Origin: Micromonospora sp. NBC_01699
GTDB taxonomy: Bacteria > Actinomycetota > Actinomycetes > Mycobacteriales > Micromonosporaceae
DNA: 64,000 nucleotides
Direction of reading: 5' to 3'
Assembly: GCF_036250065.1 (NCBI RefSeq)
Contig: NZ_CP109199.1
Span: 2,790,001-2,854,000, forward strand
The notes under the pieces are model-generated. The model ran no database searches. It worked only from the letters and a program-made list of their open reading frames with translations, and was not told the DNA's origin. Positions within the stretch are counted from its first letter, which is position 1. Each line of letters opens with the position of its first letter. A program made the position numbers and the translations under genes. This document shows, in pieces, positions 26,517 to 36,400 of the stretch.

Positions 26517-27646
26517 GGTCGCCCGGCCCGGCGGCGTACGACCAGTCCGAGCAGGACCGGGGCGCCGACGAAGGCGGTGACGATGCCGACCTCAAGTTCG
26601 CCGGGCCGGGCCACCACCCGGCCGACGATGTCACTGGCCAGGACCAGGATCGGCGCGGTGAGCAGCGAGTACGGCAGCACCCAGCGCTGGTCGAGGCCGA
26701 CGATCAGGCGTACGGCGTGCGGGACCACCAGTCCGACGAAGCCGATCGGGCCGGCGGCTGCGGTGGCGGCGCCGCAGAGCAGGGTGACCGAGGTGAAGGC
26801 GACCAGGCGCATCCGTAGGGCCGACACGCCGAGGGCGCGGCCGACGTCGTCGCCGAGGGCCATCGCGTTGAGTTGGCGGGGCAGGGTGAGGGCGAGCAGT
26901 ACGCCGACGAGCAGGAACGGGGCGATCCGGCCGAGGGTCTGCGCGTCGCGGTTGTCCAGTGAGCCGACCACCCAGAACCGGTAGGAGTCGAAGGCGGTGG
27001 AGTTGAACATGGTGATGATGCCGGTGCAGGCGCCGAGGCTCGCGGAGAGTGCGGCGCCGGCGAGCACGAGCCGGATCTGTCCGGCGGGTCCGGCGGTGCG
27101 GCCACCGAGGCCGAAGACCACCAGGGCGGCGACGGCCGCGCCGAGGAAGGCGAACCAGACGTAGCCGGTCACCTGGGTGACGCCGAAGACGGCGATGGCG
27201 GTCACGACCGCGAAGGCGGCGCCGGCGTTGACCCCGAGGATGCCCGGATCGGCGAGCGGGTTGTTGGTCAGTGCCTGCATGACCGCGCCGGCCAGGCCGA
27301 GCGCCGCGCCGACCGCAACCCCGAGCATCGTACGGGGCATCCGCAGTTGCCAGACCACTATGGAGTCCCGGCTGCCGTCGCGGTGCCAGAGCACGTGCCA
27401 GACGTCGGGCAGGGCGATGGTCCGCGAGCCGAGTGCCACGCTCACCGTCACCAGCAGGACGAGCACCGCCCCGGCGATCAGCAGCCCGCCGATTCGGCCG
27501 CTCCAGAGTCGTCGCGCCGACGGTCCGACGACCGGCGCGGGCCCCCGGAGAGTGGGCGGCGGGGGTGGCGGCACCGTCGTGGCGACACCGGTCCGGCCGA
27601 GGGGCGCCGTGCCGGCGTCCGGACGTCTGCTGAGGTCAGGGGGCAC
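26513..27646 (-). CDS. Siderophore ABC transporter permease (FecCD family) 1
   Basis: A 377-aa permease with a Pro-rich cytoplasmic N-terminus (TVPPPPPPTLRGPAP) and about ten transmembrane spans. Signatures include LRMPRTMLGVAVGAALGLAG, NPLADPGILGVNAGAAFAVV and GPIGFVGLVVPHAVRL. GTG 27646 has no ribosome site. A TATTTT lies exactly 6 bases upstream, so a leaderless mRNA starting at the GTG is likely. Confidence 0.9.
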   Translation of the reverse strand: MPPDLSRRPDAGTAPLGRTGVATTVPPPPPPTLRGPAPVVGPSARRLWSGRIGGLLIAGAVLVLLVTVSVALGSRTIALPDVWHVLWHRDGSRDSIVVWQLRMPRTMLGVAVGAALGLAGAVMQALTNNPLADPGILGVNAGAAFAVVTAIAVFGVTQVTGYVWFAFLGAAVAALVVFGLGGRTAGPAGQIRLVLAGAALSASLGACTGIITMFNSTAFDSYRFWVVGSLDNRDAQTLGRIAPFLLVGVLLALTLPRQLNAMALGDDVGRALGVSALRMRLVAFTSVTLLCGAATAAAGPIGFVGLVVPHAVRLIVGLDQRWVLPYSLLTAPILVLASDIVGRVVARPGELEVGIVTAFVGAPVLLGLVVRRRAGRP

Positions 27647-27668
27647 GGCCAGAAAATATCATGAGCAC

Positions 27669-27688
27669 AGGTTAGGCTAAGCTAACCT
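27669..27688. promoter_or_regulatory. Iron box (IdeR/DmdR type) in divergent siderophore promoter
   Basis: The palindrome AGGTTAG-N6-CTAACCT matches the TTAGGTTAGGCTAACCTAA consensus closely. It lies in the 43-bp gap between two GTG starts (27646 leftward, 27690 rightward). TATTTT (leftward) and TAAGCT (27678-27683, rightward, inside the box) each stand 6 bases before their GTG. Iron-loaded repressor should shut off both directions. Confidence 0.88.
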
Positions 27689-27689
27689 G

Positions 27690-28745
27690 GTGATCTTGCT
27701 GAATTCGAAGGCCCGCTCGCGGACCCGTACCCTGTTTTTCGTCGCGGCCGTCGTCGCCGCCGTTGCGGTGACCGCCGGTTGCGCCGGCTCCTCCGAGCCG
27801 GAGGCGGCACCGGCCGCCGCCGCTTCGGCCGGGACTCCGACGAGCTTCACCGCGCCCCGCACCGTCCCCGCCGGGATGGGCAGCGACGCCGCCGACGGCG
27901 TCTTTCCCCGTACGGTCGGGCATTTTGCCGGTAGCACCAGTGTCCCCGCGCAGCCGGCCCGGGTCGTGGTGATCTCCACCGGGCAGCTCGACGGGTTGCT
28001 GACCCTGGGAATCGTGCCGGTCGCCGCCACCCGTGGTGACGACGCCGCCCTGGTGCCCGCCTACCTGACCACGGCCTTCCCCCGGTACGCCGGGCAGCTC
28101 GCCCAGATGAGCGACGTCGGCGGTCGGGGCGAGCCGAACCTGGAGGCGGTGGCGCAGGCCAAGCCGGACCTGATCCTGATGAACTCCTCGGTCCTGAAGG
28201 ACGACGTGTACAAGGCGGCGTCCGCGATCGCGCCGACGGTGGTGACCGAGGGGACCGGGGTCAACTGGAAGCAGGATTTCTTGTTGATCGCGGCGGCCGC
28301 CGGCCGGTCCGAGCAGGCGCGGGGGATCCTGGACACGTTCCACGCCGACGCCGCCGGACTCGGCCGCTCGCTGGACAAGCCGGCGACGGTCTCGTTCCTG
28401 CGGGTCAACGGCGACCGGACCCGGATCTTCGGGGTCGCGTCGTTCACCGGCAGCATCGCCGAGGACGCCGGCCTGGCCCGGCCGAAGAGCCAGCAGTTCG
28501 ACAAGACCTCGCAGGACATCAGCAACGAGCAGCTCGACCTGGCCGACGCGGACTGGTTGTTCTACGGGGTGCAGGGCGGCGGCGGCAAGGCCGGGGCGCT
28601 GACCGGGGCGCCGATCTGGCCGACGCTTGAGGCGGTCGTGGCGAAGCGGGCGGTCGCGGTCGACGACGACCCGTGGTACCTCAACGCCGGCCCGACCGCC
28701 GCGCGGGTGGTGCTGGACCAGCTTCGTACCAGCCTGAAGGGCTGA
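27690..28745 (+). CDS. Iron-siderophore ABC transporter binding lipoprotein
   Basis: A 351-aa periplasmic-binding protein of the FepB/FhuD class. The signal runs from an Arg/Lys start through VAAVVAAVAVTAGC (lipobox Cys about residue 32), followed by an Ala/Pro linker. Binding-fold motifs include RVVVISTGQLDGLLTLGIVPVA and the late WPTLEAVVAKRAVAVDDDPWYLNAGPTAA. GTG 27690 has no ribosome site and abuts the iron box, so the transcript is probably leaderless. It works with the divergent FecCD permeases. Confidence 0.9.
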   Translation: MILLNSKARSRTRTLFFVAAVVAAVAVTAGCAGSSEPEAAPAAAASAGTPTSFTAPRTVPAGMGSDAADGVFPRTVGHFAGSTSVPAQPARVVVISTGQLDGLLTLGIVPVAATRGDDAALVPAYLTTAFPRYAGQLAQMSDVGGRGEPNLEAVAQAKPDLILMNSSVLKDDVYKAASAIAPTVVTEGTGVNWKQDFLLIAAAAGRSEQARGILDTFHADAAGLGRSLDKPATVSFLRVNGDRTRIFGVASFTGSIAEDAGLARPKSQQFDKTSQDISNEQLDLADADWLFYGVQGGGGKAGALTGAPIWPTLEAVVAKRAVAVDDDPWYLNAGPTAARVVLDQLRTSLKG

Positions 28746-28804
28746 ATCGACCCGTCCACCCGGCGGGAGCCCATTCCGGCCGATGGTGAGGGCTATTTCA
28801 TTTG

Positions 28805-28823
28805 TGAGTGAGCGACTCACTCA
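28805..28823. promoter_or_regulatory. TetR operator
   Basis: A perfect inverted repeat TGAGTGAG-CGA-CTCACTCA, followed by a -10-like GTTAAT (28824-28829) and the regulator start at 28839. It is probably the autoregulatory site controlling the exporter operon. Confidence 0.85.
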
Positions 28824-28838
28824 GTTAATGTCGCCGCC

Positions 28839-29498
28839 GTGAACACCTCCCCCGCCAACGGGGTACCGCCCGGCCCGAGCCGACCGCCACAGTGCGGACC
28901 CGGCTCCGGCCGGGCTCGCCCGTTACCGCCCGACGAGCGGCGGGCCGCGCTGATCGCCGCCACCCTGCCCCTGGTCGGCGAGTACGGCACCAGGGTCACC
29001 ACCCGGCAGATCGCCGAGGCCGCGGGCGTCGCCGAGGGAACCATCTTCCGTGTCTTCCCGGACAAGCGGGCCCTCATCGAGGCGACGGTCGCCGCCGCGC
29101 TCGACCCCGAGCCGGACTGGACCGAGTTCGCGGAGGTCGACCCGACCCTGCCGCTCCGCGACCGGCTGGTCGAGGCGACCGGCATCATCCAGCGCCGGCT
29201 GCTCAGGGTGATCAACCTGGTCACCGCGCTCGGGCCGCACAGCCAGCCGCCCGACCGGGAGGCGCATCGGGCCACGGTCCGATCGACCAACGAGCGGATC
29301 CAGGCCGAGATCGCCCGGATCGTCGAACCGGACCACGACCAGTTTCGTTTCACCGTGGGAGAGGTGGCCCGGCTGCTCCGGCTGCTGGCCTTCTCCGGCT
29401 CCCATCCCATGATCACCGATGGTGATCCACTGACCGCGGAGCAGATCGTCTCCGTACTGCTCGACGGCGTTCGCCAACATCAGCCGGAACCGTCATGA
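28839..29498 (+). CDS. TetR-family repressor of the ABC exporter operon
   Basis: A 219-aa regulator. The HTH (about residues 27-75) reads TRQIAEAAGVAEGTIFRVFPDKRALIEATV, shown here only as family landmarks TRQIAEAAGVAEGTIF and FPDKRAL. The ligand domain follows. It starts at GTG 28839 a few bases after a -10-like box, so the mRNA is nearly leaderless. The perfect operator just upstream and the exporter genes 34 bp downstream point to drug- or metabolite-responsive control of its own operon. Confidence 0.88.
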   Translation: MNTSPANGVPPGPSRPPQCGPGSGRARPLPPDERRAALIAATLPLVGEYGTRVTTRQIAEAAGVAEGTIFRVFPDKRALIEATVAAALDPEPDWTEFAEVDPTLPLRDRLVEATGIIQRRLLRVINLVTALGPHSQPPDREAHRATVRSTNERIQAEIARIVEPDHDQFRFTVGEVARLLRLLAFSGSHPMITDGDPLTAEQIVSVLLDGVRQHQPEPS

Positions 29499-29532
29499 CC
29501 GGCCAACGCATCCATGATTCGGGGGGTCACCG

Positions 29533-31266
29533 ATGCTGACTCGTCTCCTGCGCACCTACCTACAGCCCTACCGGCGACCGCTCACCTACGTGGTGCTGCT
29601 GCAACTCGTCGGCACCATGGCCTCGCTCTACCTGCCCAGCCTCAACGCCGACATCATCGACCAGGGCATCGCCCGTGGCGACACCGACTACATCCTCCGG
29701 ATCGGCGGCTGGATGCTGCTGGTCAGCGGCGTACAGATCGCCTGCTCGATCGCGGCCGTGTACTTCGGGGCACGGACCGCGATGAGCTTCGGCCGGGACG
29801 TACGCACGGCGATCTTCGGCCGGGTGATGAGCTTCTCCGCCCGCGAGGTCGGCCAGTTCGGCGCCCCGTCGCTGATCACGCGGAACACCAACGACGTGCA
29901 GCAGGTGCAGATGCTCGTCGTGGTGAGCTGCACGTTGCTCGTCGCGGCCCCGATCACCTGCGTCGGCGGTGTGATCATGGCGATGCGCGAGGACGTCGGC
30001 CTCTCCTGGCTGATGGTCGTCTGCGTACCGGTGCTGATCGCGTCGATCGGCCTGATCATCCGCAGGATGGTGCCGCAGTTCCGGCTGATGCAGACCCGGA
30101 TCGACACGGTCAACCGGGTGCTGCGTGAGCAGATCACCGGCATCCGGGTGGTCCGCGCGTTCGTCCGGGAGCCGTACGAGACCCGCCGGTTCGACACCGC
30201 GAACGTCGACCTGACCGCGACCGCGCTGCGTACGGGCCGGTTGATGGCCCTGATCTTCCCGATCGTGATGCTGGTGCTCAACGCCTCCAGCGTCGCGGTG
30301 CTCTGGTTCGGGGCGTCCCGGGTCGACGCCGGCCAGATCCAGATCGGCGCGCTGACCGCCTTCCTGAGCTACCTGATGCTCACCCTGATGGCGGTCATGA
30401 TGGCGACCTTCATGCTGATGATGGTGCCGCGCGCGGCGGTCTGCGCCGACCGGATCGTCGAGGTGCTCGACACCCACTCTTCCGTCGTGCCGCCGTCCAG
30501 CCCGATCGCCGAGGTGACCAACCACGGCGAGTTGGAACTGCGCGACGTGCGGTTCCAGTACCCGGGCGCGGCGGCCCCCGTGCTGCGGGACATCTCGTTC
30601 CGTGCCCGCGCCGGGCAGACCACGGCGATCATCGGCAGCACCGGGGCGGGCAAGACCACCCTGCTCGGCCTGGTGCCCCGGCTCTTCGACGCCACCGGCG
30701 GCACGGTGCTGGTCGACGGGGTCGACGTACGCGAACTGTCCCCGGACATCCTGTGGCAGCGGATCGGGTTGGTGCCCCAGCGGCCGTACCTCTTCTCCGG
30801 CACGGTCGCCAGCAACCTGCGCTACGGCAACCCGGCCGCCACCGACGACGAACTCTGGACCAGCCTGGAGATCGCGCAGGCCCGCGACTTCGTCGAGGCG
30901 CTGCCCGAGGGACTGGACGCACCGGTCTCCCAGGGCGGAACGAACCTCTCCGGCGGGCAACGACAACGCCTGGCCATCGCCCGCGCACTGGTCCGCCAGC
31001 CGGAGATCTACCTGTTCGACGACTCGTTCTCCGCGCTCGACCTCGGCACCGACGCCCGGCTGCGGGCCGCGCTGCGGCCGGTCACCTCGGACGCCGCCGT
31101 GGTGATCGTCGCCCAGCGGGTCTCCACCATCATCGACGCCGACCAGATCATCGTGCTGGAGGACGGGGCGGTCGTCGGGATCGGCCGCCACCGGGAACTG
31201 ATCGACACCTGCCCCACCTACGCCGAGATCGTGGAATCCCAGCTCAGCGCGGCGGCGGTCGCATGA
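29533..31266 (+). CDS. Heterodimeric ABC exporter half-transporter A (degenerate ATP site)
   Basis: A 577-aa half-transporter: six-helix exporter membrane domain (about 1-300) plus ATPase (about 340-575). Walker A is GSTGAGKTT and the signature LSGGQRQRLAIARAL is canonical. Walker B ends LFDD, with Asp in place of the catalytic Glu, and the switch is VAQRVSTI, with Gln in place of His. This is the degenerate-site pattern of heterodimeric exporters such as TM287/288 or BmrCD. Its stop overlaps the partner start (ATGA). Confidence 0.92.
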   Translation: MLTRLLRTYLQPYRRPLTYVVLLQLVGTMASLYLPSLNADIIDQGIARGDTDYILRIGGWMLLVSGVQIACSIAAVYFGARTAMSFGRDVRTAIFGRVMSFSAREVGQFGAPSLITRNTNDVQQVQMLVVVSCTLLVAAPITCVGGVIMAMREDVGLSWLMVVCVPVLIASIGLIIRRMVPQFRLMQTRIDTVNRVLREQITGIRVVRAFVREPYETRRFDTANVDLTATALRTGRLMALIFPIVMLVLNASSVAVLWFGASRVDAGQIQIGALTAFLSYLMLTLMAVMMATFMLMMVPRAAVCADRIVEVLDTHSSVVPPSSPIAEVTNHGELELRDVRFQYPGAAAPVLRDISFRARAGQTTAIIGSTGAGKTTLLGLVPRLFDATGGTVLVDGVDVRELSPDILWQRIGLVPQRPYLFSGTVASNLRYGNPAATDDELWTSLEIAQARDFVEALPEGLDAPVSQGGTNLSGGQRQRLAIARALVRQPEIYLFDDSFSALDLGTDARLRAALRPVTSDAAVVIVAQRVSTIIDADQIIVLEDGAVVGIGRHRELIDTCPTYAEIVESQLSAAAVA

Positions 31267-33332
31267 GCAGCCAACCGGCACCAAACCAGACACGGAGTAC
31301 GGGGATGAGCCAGCAGACCACCGGTACCGCACCTGCCCGGTTGCCCGAAGCCGGGCGGCGCGGCGGTGGCCCACCCTGGATGGGCGCGGGCATGCCGGCC
31401 GAGAAGTCGATGAACTTCCTACCCTCGGCCAAGCGGTTACTGGGTCGGCTGCGGCCGCACCGGCTGCAACTGATCGGGGTGATCACGCTCGTCGTCGCCA
31501 GCGTCAGCCTCAGCGTCATCGGCCCGAAGATCCTCGGGCACGCCACCGACATCATCTTCTCCGGCGTCATCGGCAAGCAGTTGCCGCCGGGGACGACCAC
31601 GGAGCAGGCGGTCGAGGGGGCACGGGCGGCCGGCAACGACTCGTTGGCCGACATCATCGCCAAGGCGAACGTGCTGCCCGGGGTCGGCATCGACTTCGAC
31701 CGGCTCGGCCGGGTGCTGCTGCTGGTGATGATCCTCTTCGTCGGTGCCAGCCTGCTCTCCTGGCTGGCCGGCTACCTCCTCAACGGGGTGGTGCAGCGGA
31801 CCATCCGGCAGCTCCGGTCCGACGTCGAGGACAAGCTCAACCGGTTGCCGCTGCCGTACTTCGACGCGTCTCCCCGGGGTGAGCTGCTCAGCCGGGTGAC
31901 CAACGACATCGACAACATCTCCACGAGCTTGCAGCAGACGTTGAGCCAGCTGCTCACCTCGCTGCTGACAGTGGTCGGCGTGGTGGTCATGATGTTCGTG
32001 ATCTCACCCCTGCTGGCGGTGGTCGCGCTGGTCGCGGTGCCGCTGTCGGTCTGGGTGACCAAGCAGGTCGCCAAGCGCTCGCAGAAGCAGTTCGTCGCCC
32101 AGTGGAAGCACACCGGTGCGCTCAACGGCCAGATCGAGGAGGCGTTCACCGGCCACGAGCTGGTCAAGGTGTTCGGCCGGCAGCGCGAGATCGAGGCGTC
32201 CTTCGCCGCGAAGAACGACGAGCTGTTCAGGGCGAGCTTCGGCGCCCAGTTCGTCTCCGGCATCATCATGCCGTCGATGATGTTCATCGGGAACCTGAGC
32301 TACGTGGCGATCGCGGTGATCGGTGGCCTGCGGGTCGCCTCCGGCGCGATGAGCCTCGGTGACGTACAGGCGTTCATCCAGTACTCGCGGCAGTTCACCC
32401 AGCCGCTGACCCAGGTGGCGTCGATGGCGAACCTGCTCCAGTCCGGGGTCGCCTCGGCCGAGCGGGTCTTCGACCTCCTCGACGCGCAGGAGCAGAGCCA
32501 GGACCCGGCCCGGCCGGCGGAGCTGACCGACCGGCACGGCCGGGTCGAGTTCGAACGGGTCTCCTTCCGGTACGAGCACGACAAGCCGCTGATCGAGGAC
32601 CTGTCGCTGGTGGCCGAACCGGGTCACACGGTGGCCATCGTCGGACCCACCGGTGCCGGCAAGACGACGCTGGTCAACCTGGTGATGCGCTTCTACGAGC
32701 TGGACTCCGGCCGGATCACCCTGGACGGGGTCGACCTCACCGACCTGAGTCGGGACACGCTGCGCTCCGAGATCGGCATGGTGCTCCAGGACACCTGGCT
32801 GTTCGGCGGCACGATCCGGCAGAACATCGCGTACGGCAACCCGGAGGCGAGCGAGGAGGAGATCCTCGCCGCGGCGAAGGCGACCTTCGTCGACCGGTTC
32901 GTACGCAGCCTGCCCGACGGCTACGACACGATGATCGACGAGGAGGGCAGCAACGTCAGCGCGGGGGAGAAGCAGCTCATCACCATCGCCCGCGCGTTCC
33001 TGTCCAACCCGTCGCTGCTGATCCTGGACGAGGCGACGAGTTCGGTGGACACCCGTACCGAGGTGTTGTTGCAGCGGGCGATGGCCGCGCTGCGGTCGGA
33101 CCGGACCAGTTTCGTGATCGCGCACCGGCTGTCGACCATCCGCGACGCACACCTCATCCTGGTGATGGAGAGCGGCCGGATCGTGGAGCAGGGCACCCAC
33201 GCCGAACTGCTGGCCGCCGAGGGCGCCTACCACCGCCTCTACCACGCCCAGTTCTCCCAACCAGTAGCCGACATCGACGACCCCCTACCCACACCAACAG
33301 GCCCCGCCACCCCAATGCCGCGCCAGCGCTAA
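31263..33332 (+). CDS. Heterodimeric ABC exporter half-transporter B (catalytic ATP site)
   Basis: A 689-aa half-transporter with a Gly/Pro-rich N-terminal extension of about 55 residues. The membrane domain has a longer first external loop (about residues 105-150). The ATPase has Walker A GPTGAGKTT, Walker B LLILDEATSSVD with catalytic Glu, and the H-switch IAHRLSTI. Its signature is altered to VSAGEKQ. So its Walker site would pair with the canonical LSGGQ of half A to form the one active site. The C-terminal 20 residues are Pro-rich. Confidence 0.92.
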   Translation: MSSQPAPNQTRSTGMSQQTTGTAPARLPEAGRRGGGPPWMGAGMPAEKSMNFLPSAKRLLGRLRPHRLQLIGVITLVVASVSLSVIGPKILGHATDIIFSGVIGKQLPPGTTTEQAVEGARAAGNDSLADIIAKANVLPGVGIDFDRLGRVLLLVMILFVGASLLSWLAGYLLNGVVQRTIRQLRSDVEDKLNRLPLPYFDASPRGELLSRVTNDIDNISTSLQQTLSQLLTSLLTVVGVVVMMFVISPLLAVVALVAVPLSVWVTKQVAKRSQKQFVAQWKHTGALNGQIEEAFTGHELVKVFGRQREIEASFAAKNDELFRASFGAQFVSGIIMPSMMFIGNLSYVAIAVIGGLRVASGAMSLGDVQAFIQYSRQFTQPLTQVASMANLLQSGVASAERVFDLLDAQEQSQDPARPAELTDRHGRVEFERVSFRYEHDKPLIEDLSLVAEPGHTVAIVGPTGAGKTTLVNLVMRFYELDSGRITLDGVDLTDLSRDTLRSEIGMVLQDTWLFGGTIRQNIAYGNPEASEEEILAAAKATFVDRFVRSLPDGYDTMIDEEGSNVSAGEKQLITIARAFLSNPSLLILDEATSSVDTRTEVLLQRAMAALRSDRTSFVIAHRLSTIRDAHLILVMESGRIVEQGTHAELLAAEGAYHRLYHAQFSQPVADIDDPLPTPTGPATPMPRQR

Positions 33333-33396
33333 CCCCCCACCCCCCCCGAGCCCCCCACGTGACCCCACCCCCCGCGCCACCGCCCCCCTCGCCCGT

Positions 33397-33452
33397 GATC
33401 TAGGGCAAATGCGTGTTAGATGATCTCTAATCACACGTATTTGCCCTAGATC
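33397..33452. terminator. Long hairpin, copy B of a shared intergenic palindrome
   Basis: Two 20-bp arms (33397-33416 and 33433-33452) pair with one mismatch around a 16-base loop. The core is that of 25321-25380. It is flanked on the left by C-runs from 33333 and on the right by G-runs to 33492, and lies exactly between two convergent genes, so each mRNA would end C-rich then hairpin. Confidence 0.78.
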
Positions 33453-33492
33453 GACGGGGTGGGGGTGCGGCGGCGCGGGGGGTGGGGTGGGG

Positions 33493-36400
33493 TTAGGAGA
33501 CCTGGGTTAGGCGCCAGCGTTGGTTGGCGGCGGCGCCGCAGGACCACTGGATGAGGGTGGCGCCGTCGGTGAGGGAGTTGCCGTTGACGTCGAGGCAGAG
33601 GCCGGAGTGGGCGGCTCGGAACTCGTACACGCCGGTGGATGTTGCCACCGGCTGCCACCGCTGATTTGCGGCGGTGCCGCAGGTGGTCTGGGTGACTCCG
33701 GTGCCGTTGGTGGTGCCCGCGCCGGTCACCGTCATGCACTTTCCGCTGTGTACGGCCCTGAGCTGCACCGTGCCACCGCCGGCGTCGACCGCCTGCCAGC
33801 GCTGGTTGGTGCCGCCGGTCGCCGCCCACTGGTGCACCACCGCACCGTCGGCGGTGGACTGCGCGTTGACGTCGGCGAGTTTGCCACTGTGCGTGGCGGT
33901 GAGCGTCCAGGTCCGGCCGGCGATGCCACCCGACGGGGTGGTGCCGACACCGGCGCCGCCGAAGGTGAACGAGTCGAGGTCGAAGTTGTTCTCGACCGAC
34001 GACTTGAACACCATGTACAGCCTGTGCGTACCGGCCAGGGCGCTGACCGGTACGGCGGGCTGGGAGACGTACGTGTCCCAGCCGCCGGTGGCGGCCACCG
34101 GTGCGGTGGCGAGCAGTTGACCGGTGGGCGAGTCGGCCCGCAGTTCGATCGAGCCACCGCCGGTCGGGCTGGACAGCCGGTAGCTGACCGAGTTGATCCC
34201 CTGCACGCTCATCGGATCGAACATGATCCAGTCGTTGTTGCTGACGTCGCCGATCCGCTTGCCGCTCTCCGCCCCGGCCTGGTCGATCACCCGGATGCCG
34301 GACTGGCCGGTGAAGTACTCGGCCTGCTTGTGCTTCGGTTGCAGGATCGTGTTGGCGTAGCCGGTCAGCCGGGCCACCGACCCGGCGCCGTTGTCCTGGT
34401 AGCGGGCGTTGAGTACGTAGTACAGGTTCGCCCCGTCCGGGTGCCCGCCGAGCAGTTCGGTGGAGACGGTGCCGGAGCAGCCGGCGTAGTCACTCGTCGG
34501 GTGCTGGTGGTCGTCGTGCCCGAGGGCGGGGTTCATGAAGACCTGCGTGCAGTTGACCGCGCCGTCCTCCGGGTCGCTCACCGACACGCTGTAGCCGACC
34601 TGCTGGCCGAAGTCGAGCATGCCGCCGTTGGGAGGCCCGGTGATGGTGACCGTCGGTGCCGTGTTGCCGACCGTGATCGGTACGTTGGCGAAGGCGCTCT
34701 TGCCGGTGTTGTCGGTGACGGTCAGCCGGGCGGTGATGTTGCCGTTGGCGGTGTAGACCCGCGACGGGTTGGCCGCGGTCGAGTCGGTGCTGCCGTTCCC
34801 GTCGAAGTCCCAGGCGTACGTGATGACGTCACCCGGATCGGGATCGTACGAGCCGGCGCTGGAGAACTGCACGGTCAGCGGCGTACGGCCGTTGTTCGGG
34901 GTGGCGGTGGCCTTGGCGATCGGCGACCGGTCGCCGCTGGAATAGTCGATCCGGTAGAGCCCGGAGTCGTTGTTGCCGCCGCCGAAGTTCGCTCCCCACT
35001 CCAGTACGTAGAGCGAGCCGTCCGGTCCGAACCGCATGTCCATCGGCTTGTTGAAGAACGCGCTCGGCAGGAACGGGTTGATCTTCACCAGGGCGCCGTT
35101 GGCGTCGTAGTGGATTTCCTTGACGTAGTTGCGGGCCCACTCGTAGAAGAAGTGCACCCCGTTGTAGTACGCGGGGAACTTCGTCGGCGAGGTGGACGCG
35201 GCGTTGTACCGGTAGACCGGTCCACCCATCGGGGCGGCGCCGCCCTCGCCCAGCTCGGGGAACTGCGGCGAGACGCCGTAGCCGTACCAGACCTGGGGTT
35301 GGACCAGCGGGGGCAGGGTGGTGAGCCCGGTGTTGTTCGGCGAGTTGTTGACCGGGGCGTTGCAGTTGAACTTCGCCCCGACCACTCCGGTGTCCGGGTT
35401 GTACGGCGCGTACGCCTGGTTGTTGCCGTGGCAGAACGGCCAGCCGAAGTTGCCGGCCTGCTTGATCACGTTGATCTCGACCAGCCCCTCGGGGCCCCGG
35501 TTGGTGGTCGGACCGCCCCGGTCGGGGCCGTAGTCGGCCATGTTGATCCAGCCGGTCTGCGGGTCCACCTGGAAGCGGAACGGGTTACGGAAGCCCATCG
35601 CGTAGATCTCCGGCCGGGTGTTCGCCGTACCGGGGGCGAACAGGTTGCCGCTCGGGATGGTGTAGGTGCCGCCGGCCTCCGGGTGGATCCGCAGGATCTT
35701 GCCGCGCAGGTCGTTGGTGTTGCCGGCGGACCGGGCCGCGTCCAGGAACGAGCGGCCCGAGCGCCAGTCCAGCGGCGCGTAGCCCTGCCAGGCCGGGTCG
35801 TAGTTCGGGGGCGTGTCGTCGCCGACCGACAGATAGAGGTTGCCGCCGGGGCCGAAGGCGACGTACCCGCCGGTGTGGCCGGGTTCCGGGTTGGTCCGCG
35901 ACCGGTACGCCGGCACGTCGAGCAGAACCCGTTCGCTGGCCGGGTCGAGGGTGTCGCCGTTGACGGTGAACCGGGACAGCCGGTTGATGTCGGTGGTCGC
36001 GGCCGACGGCGAGTAGTAGAGGTAGATCCACTTGTTGGTGCCGAAGTTCGGGTCGAGGGCCATCCCGACCAGACCGTCCTCGCCGCCGGTGTAGACGCTC
36101 AATGAGCCGGCGGTGACCGTGGAGTTGTTCGACGGCTTGAAGATCTTCAGTTGTCCGCCGCGTTGGGCGTAGAAGACACGACCGTCGGCGGCGATGTCGA
36201 CCGCCATCGGGTCGACGGTGTTCTCGTCCAGCGCCACCTTCTCGAAGTTGCCCCAGACCGTACCGCCGCAGTCGCCGGGCTTGTCCCCGGCGGCCCACTG
36301 CACCCCGCCGAGCAGGTGCTGACGGAACAGCGGTTCGCTGTACGAGGAGGCGGCGTGACCCATGGCGGTGGTCCACACCCGGCCGCCCTCGGCCTCCCGG

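Noticed and set aside
33333-33492. Insertion-sequence ends or an attachment site
   Set aside because: There is an inverted repeat but no transposase, target duplication or tRNA; position between two stop codons fits a 3'-end element better.
33520-36105. An 861-codon open frame antisense to the ThuA/GSDH protein
   Set aside because: Same reason: compositional shadow of a multidomain gene with a signal peptide and ribosome site.
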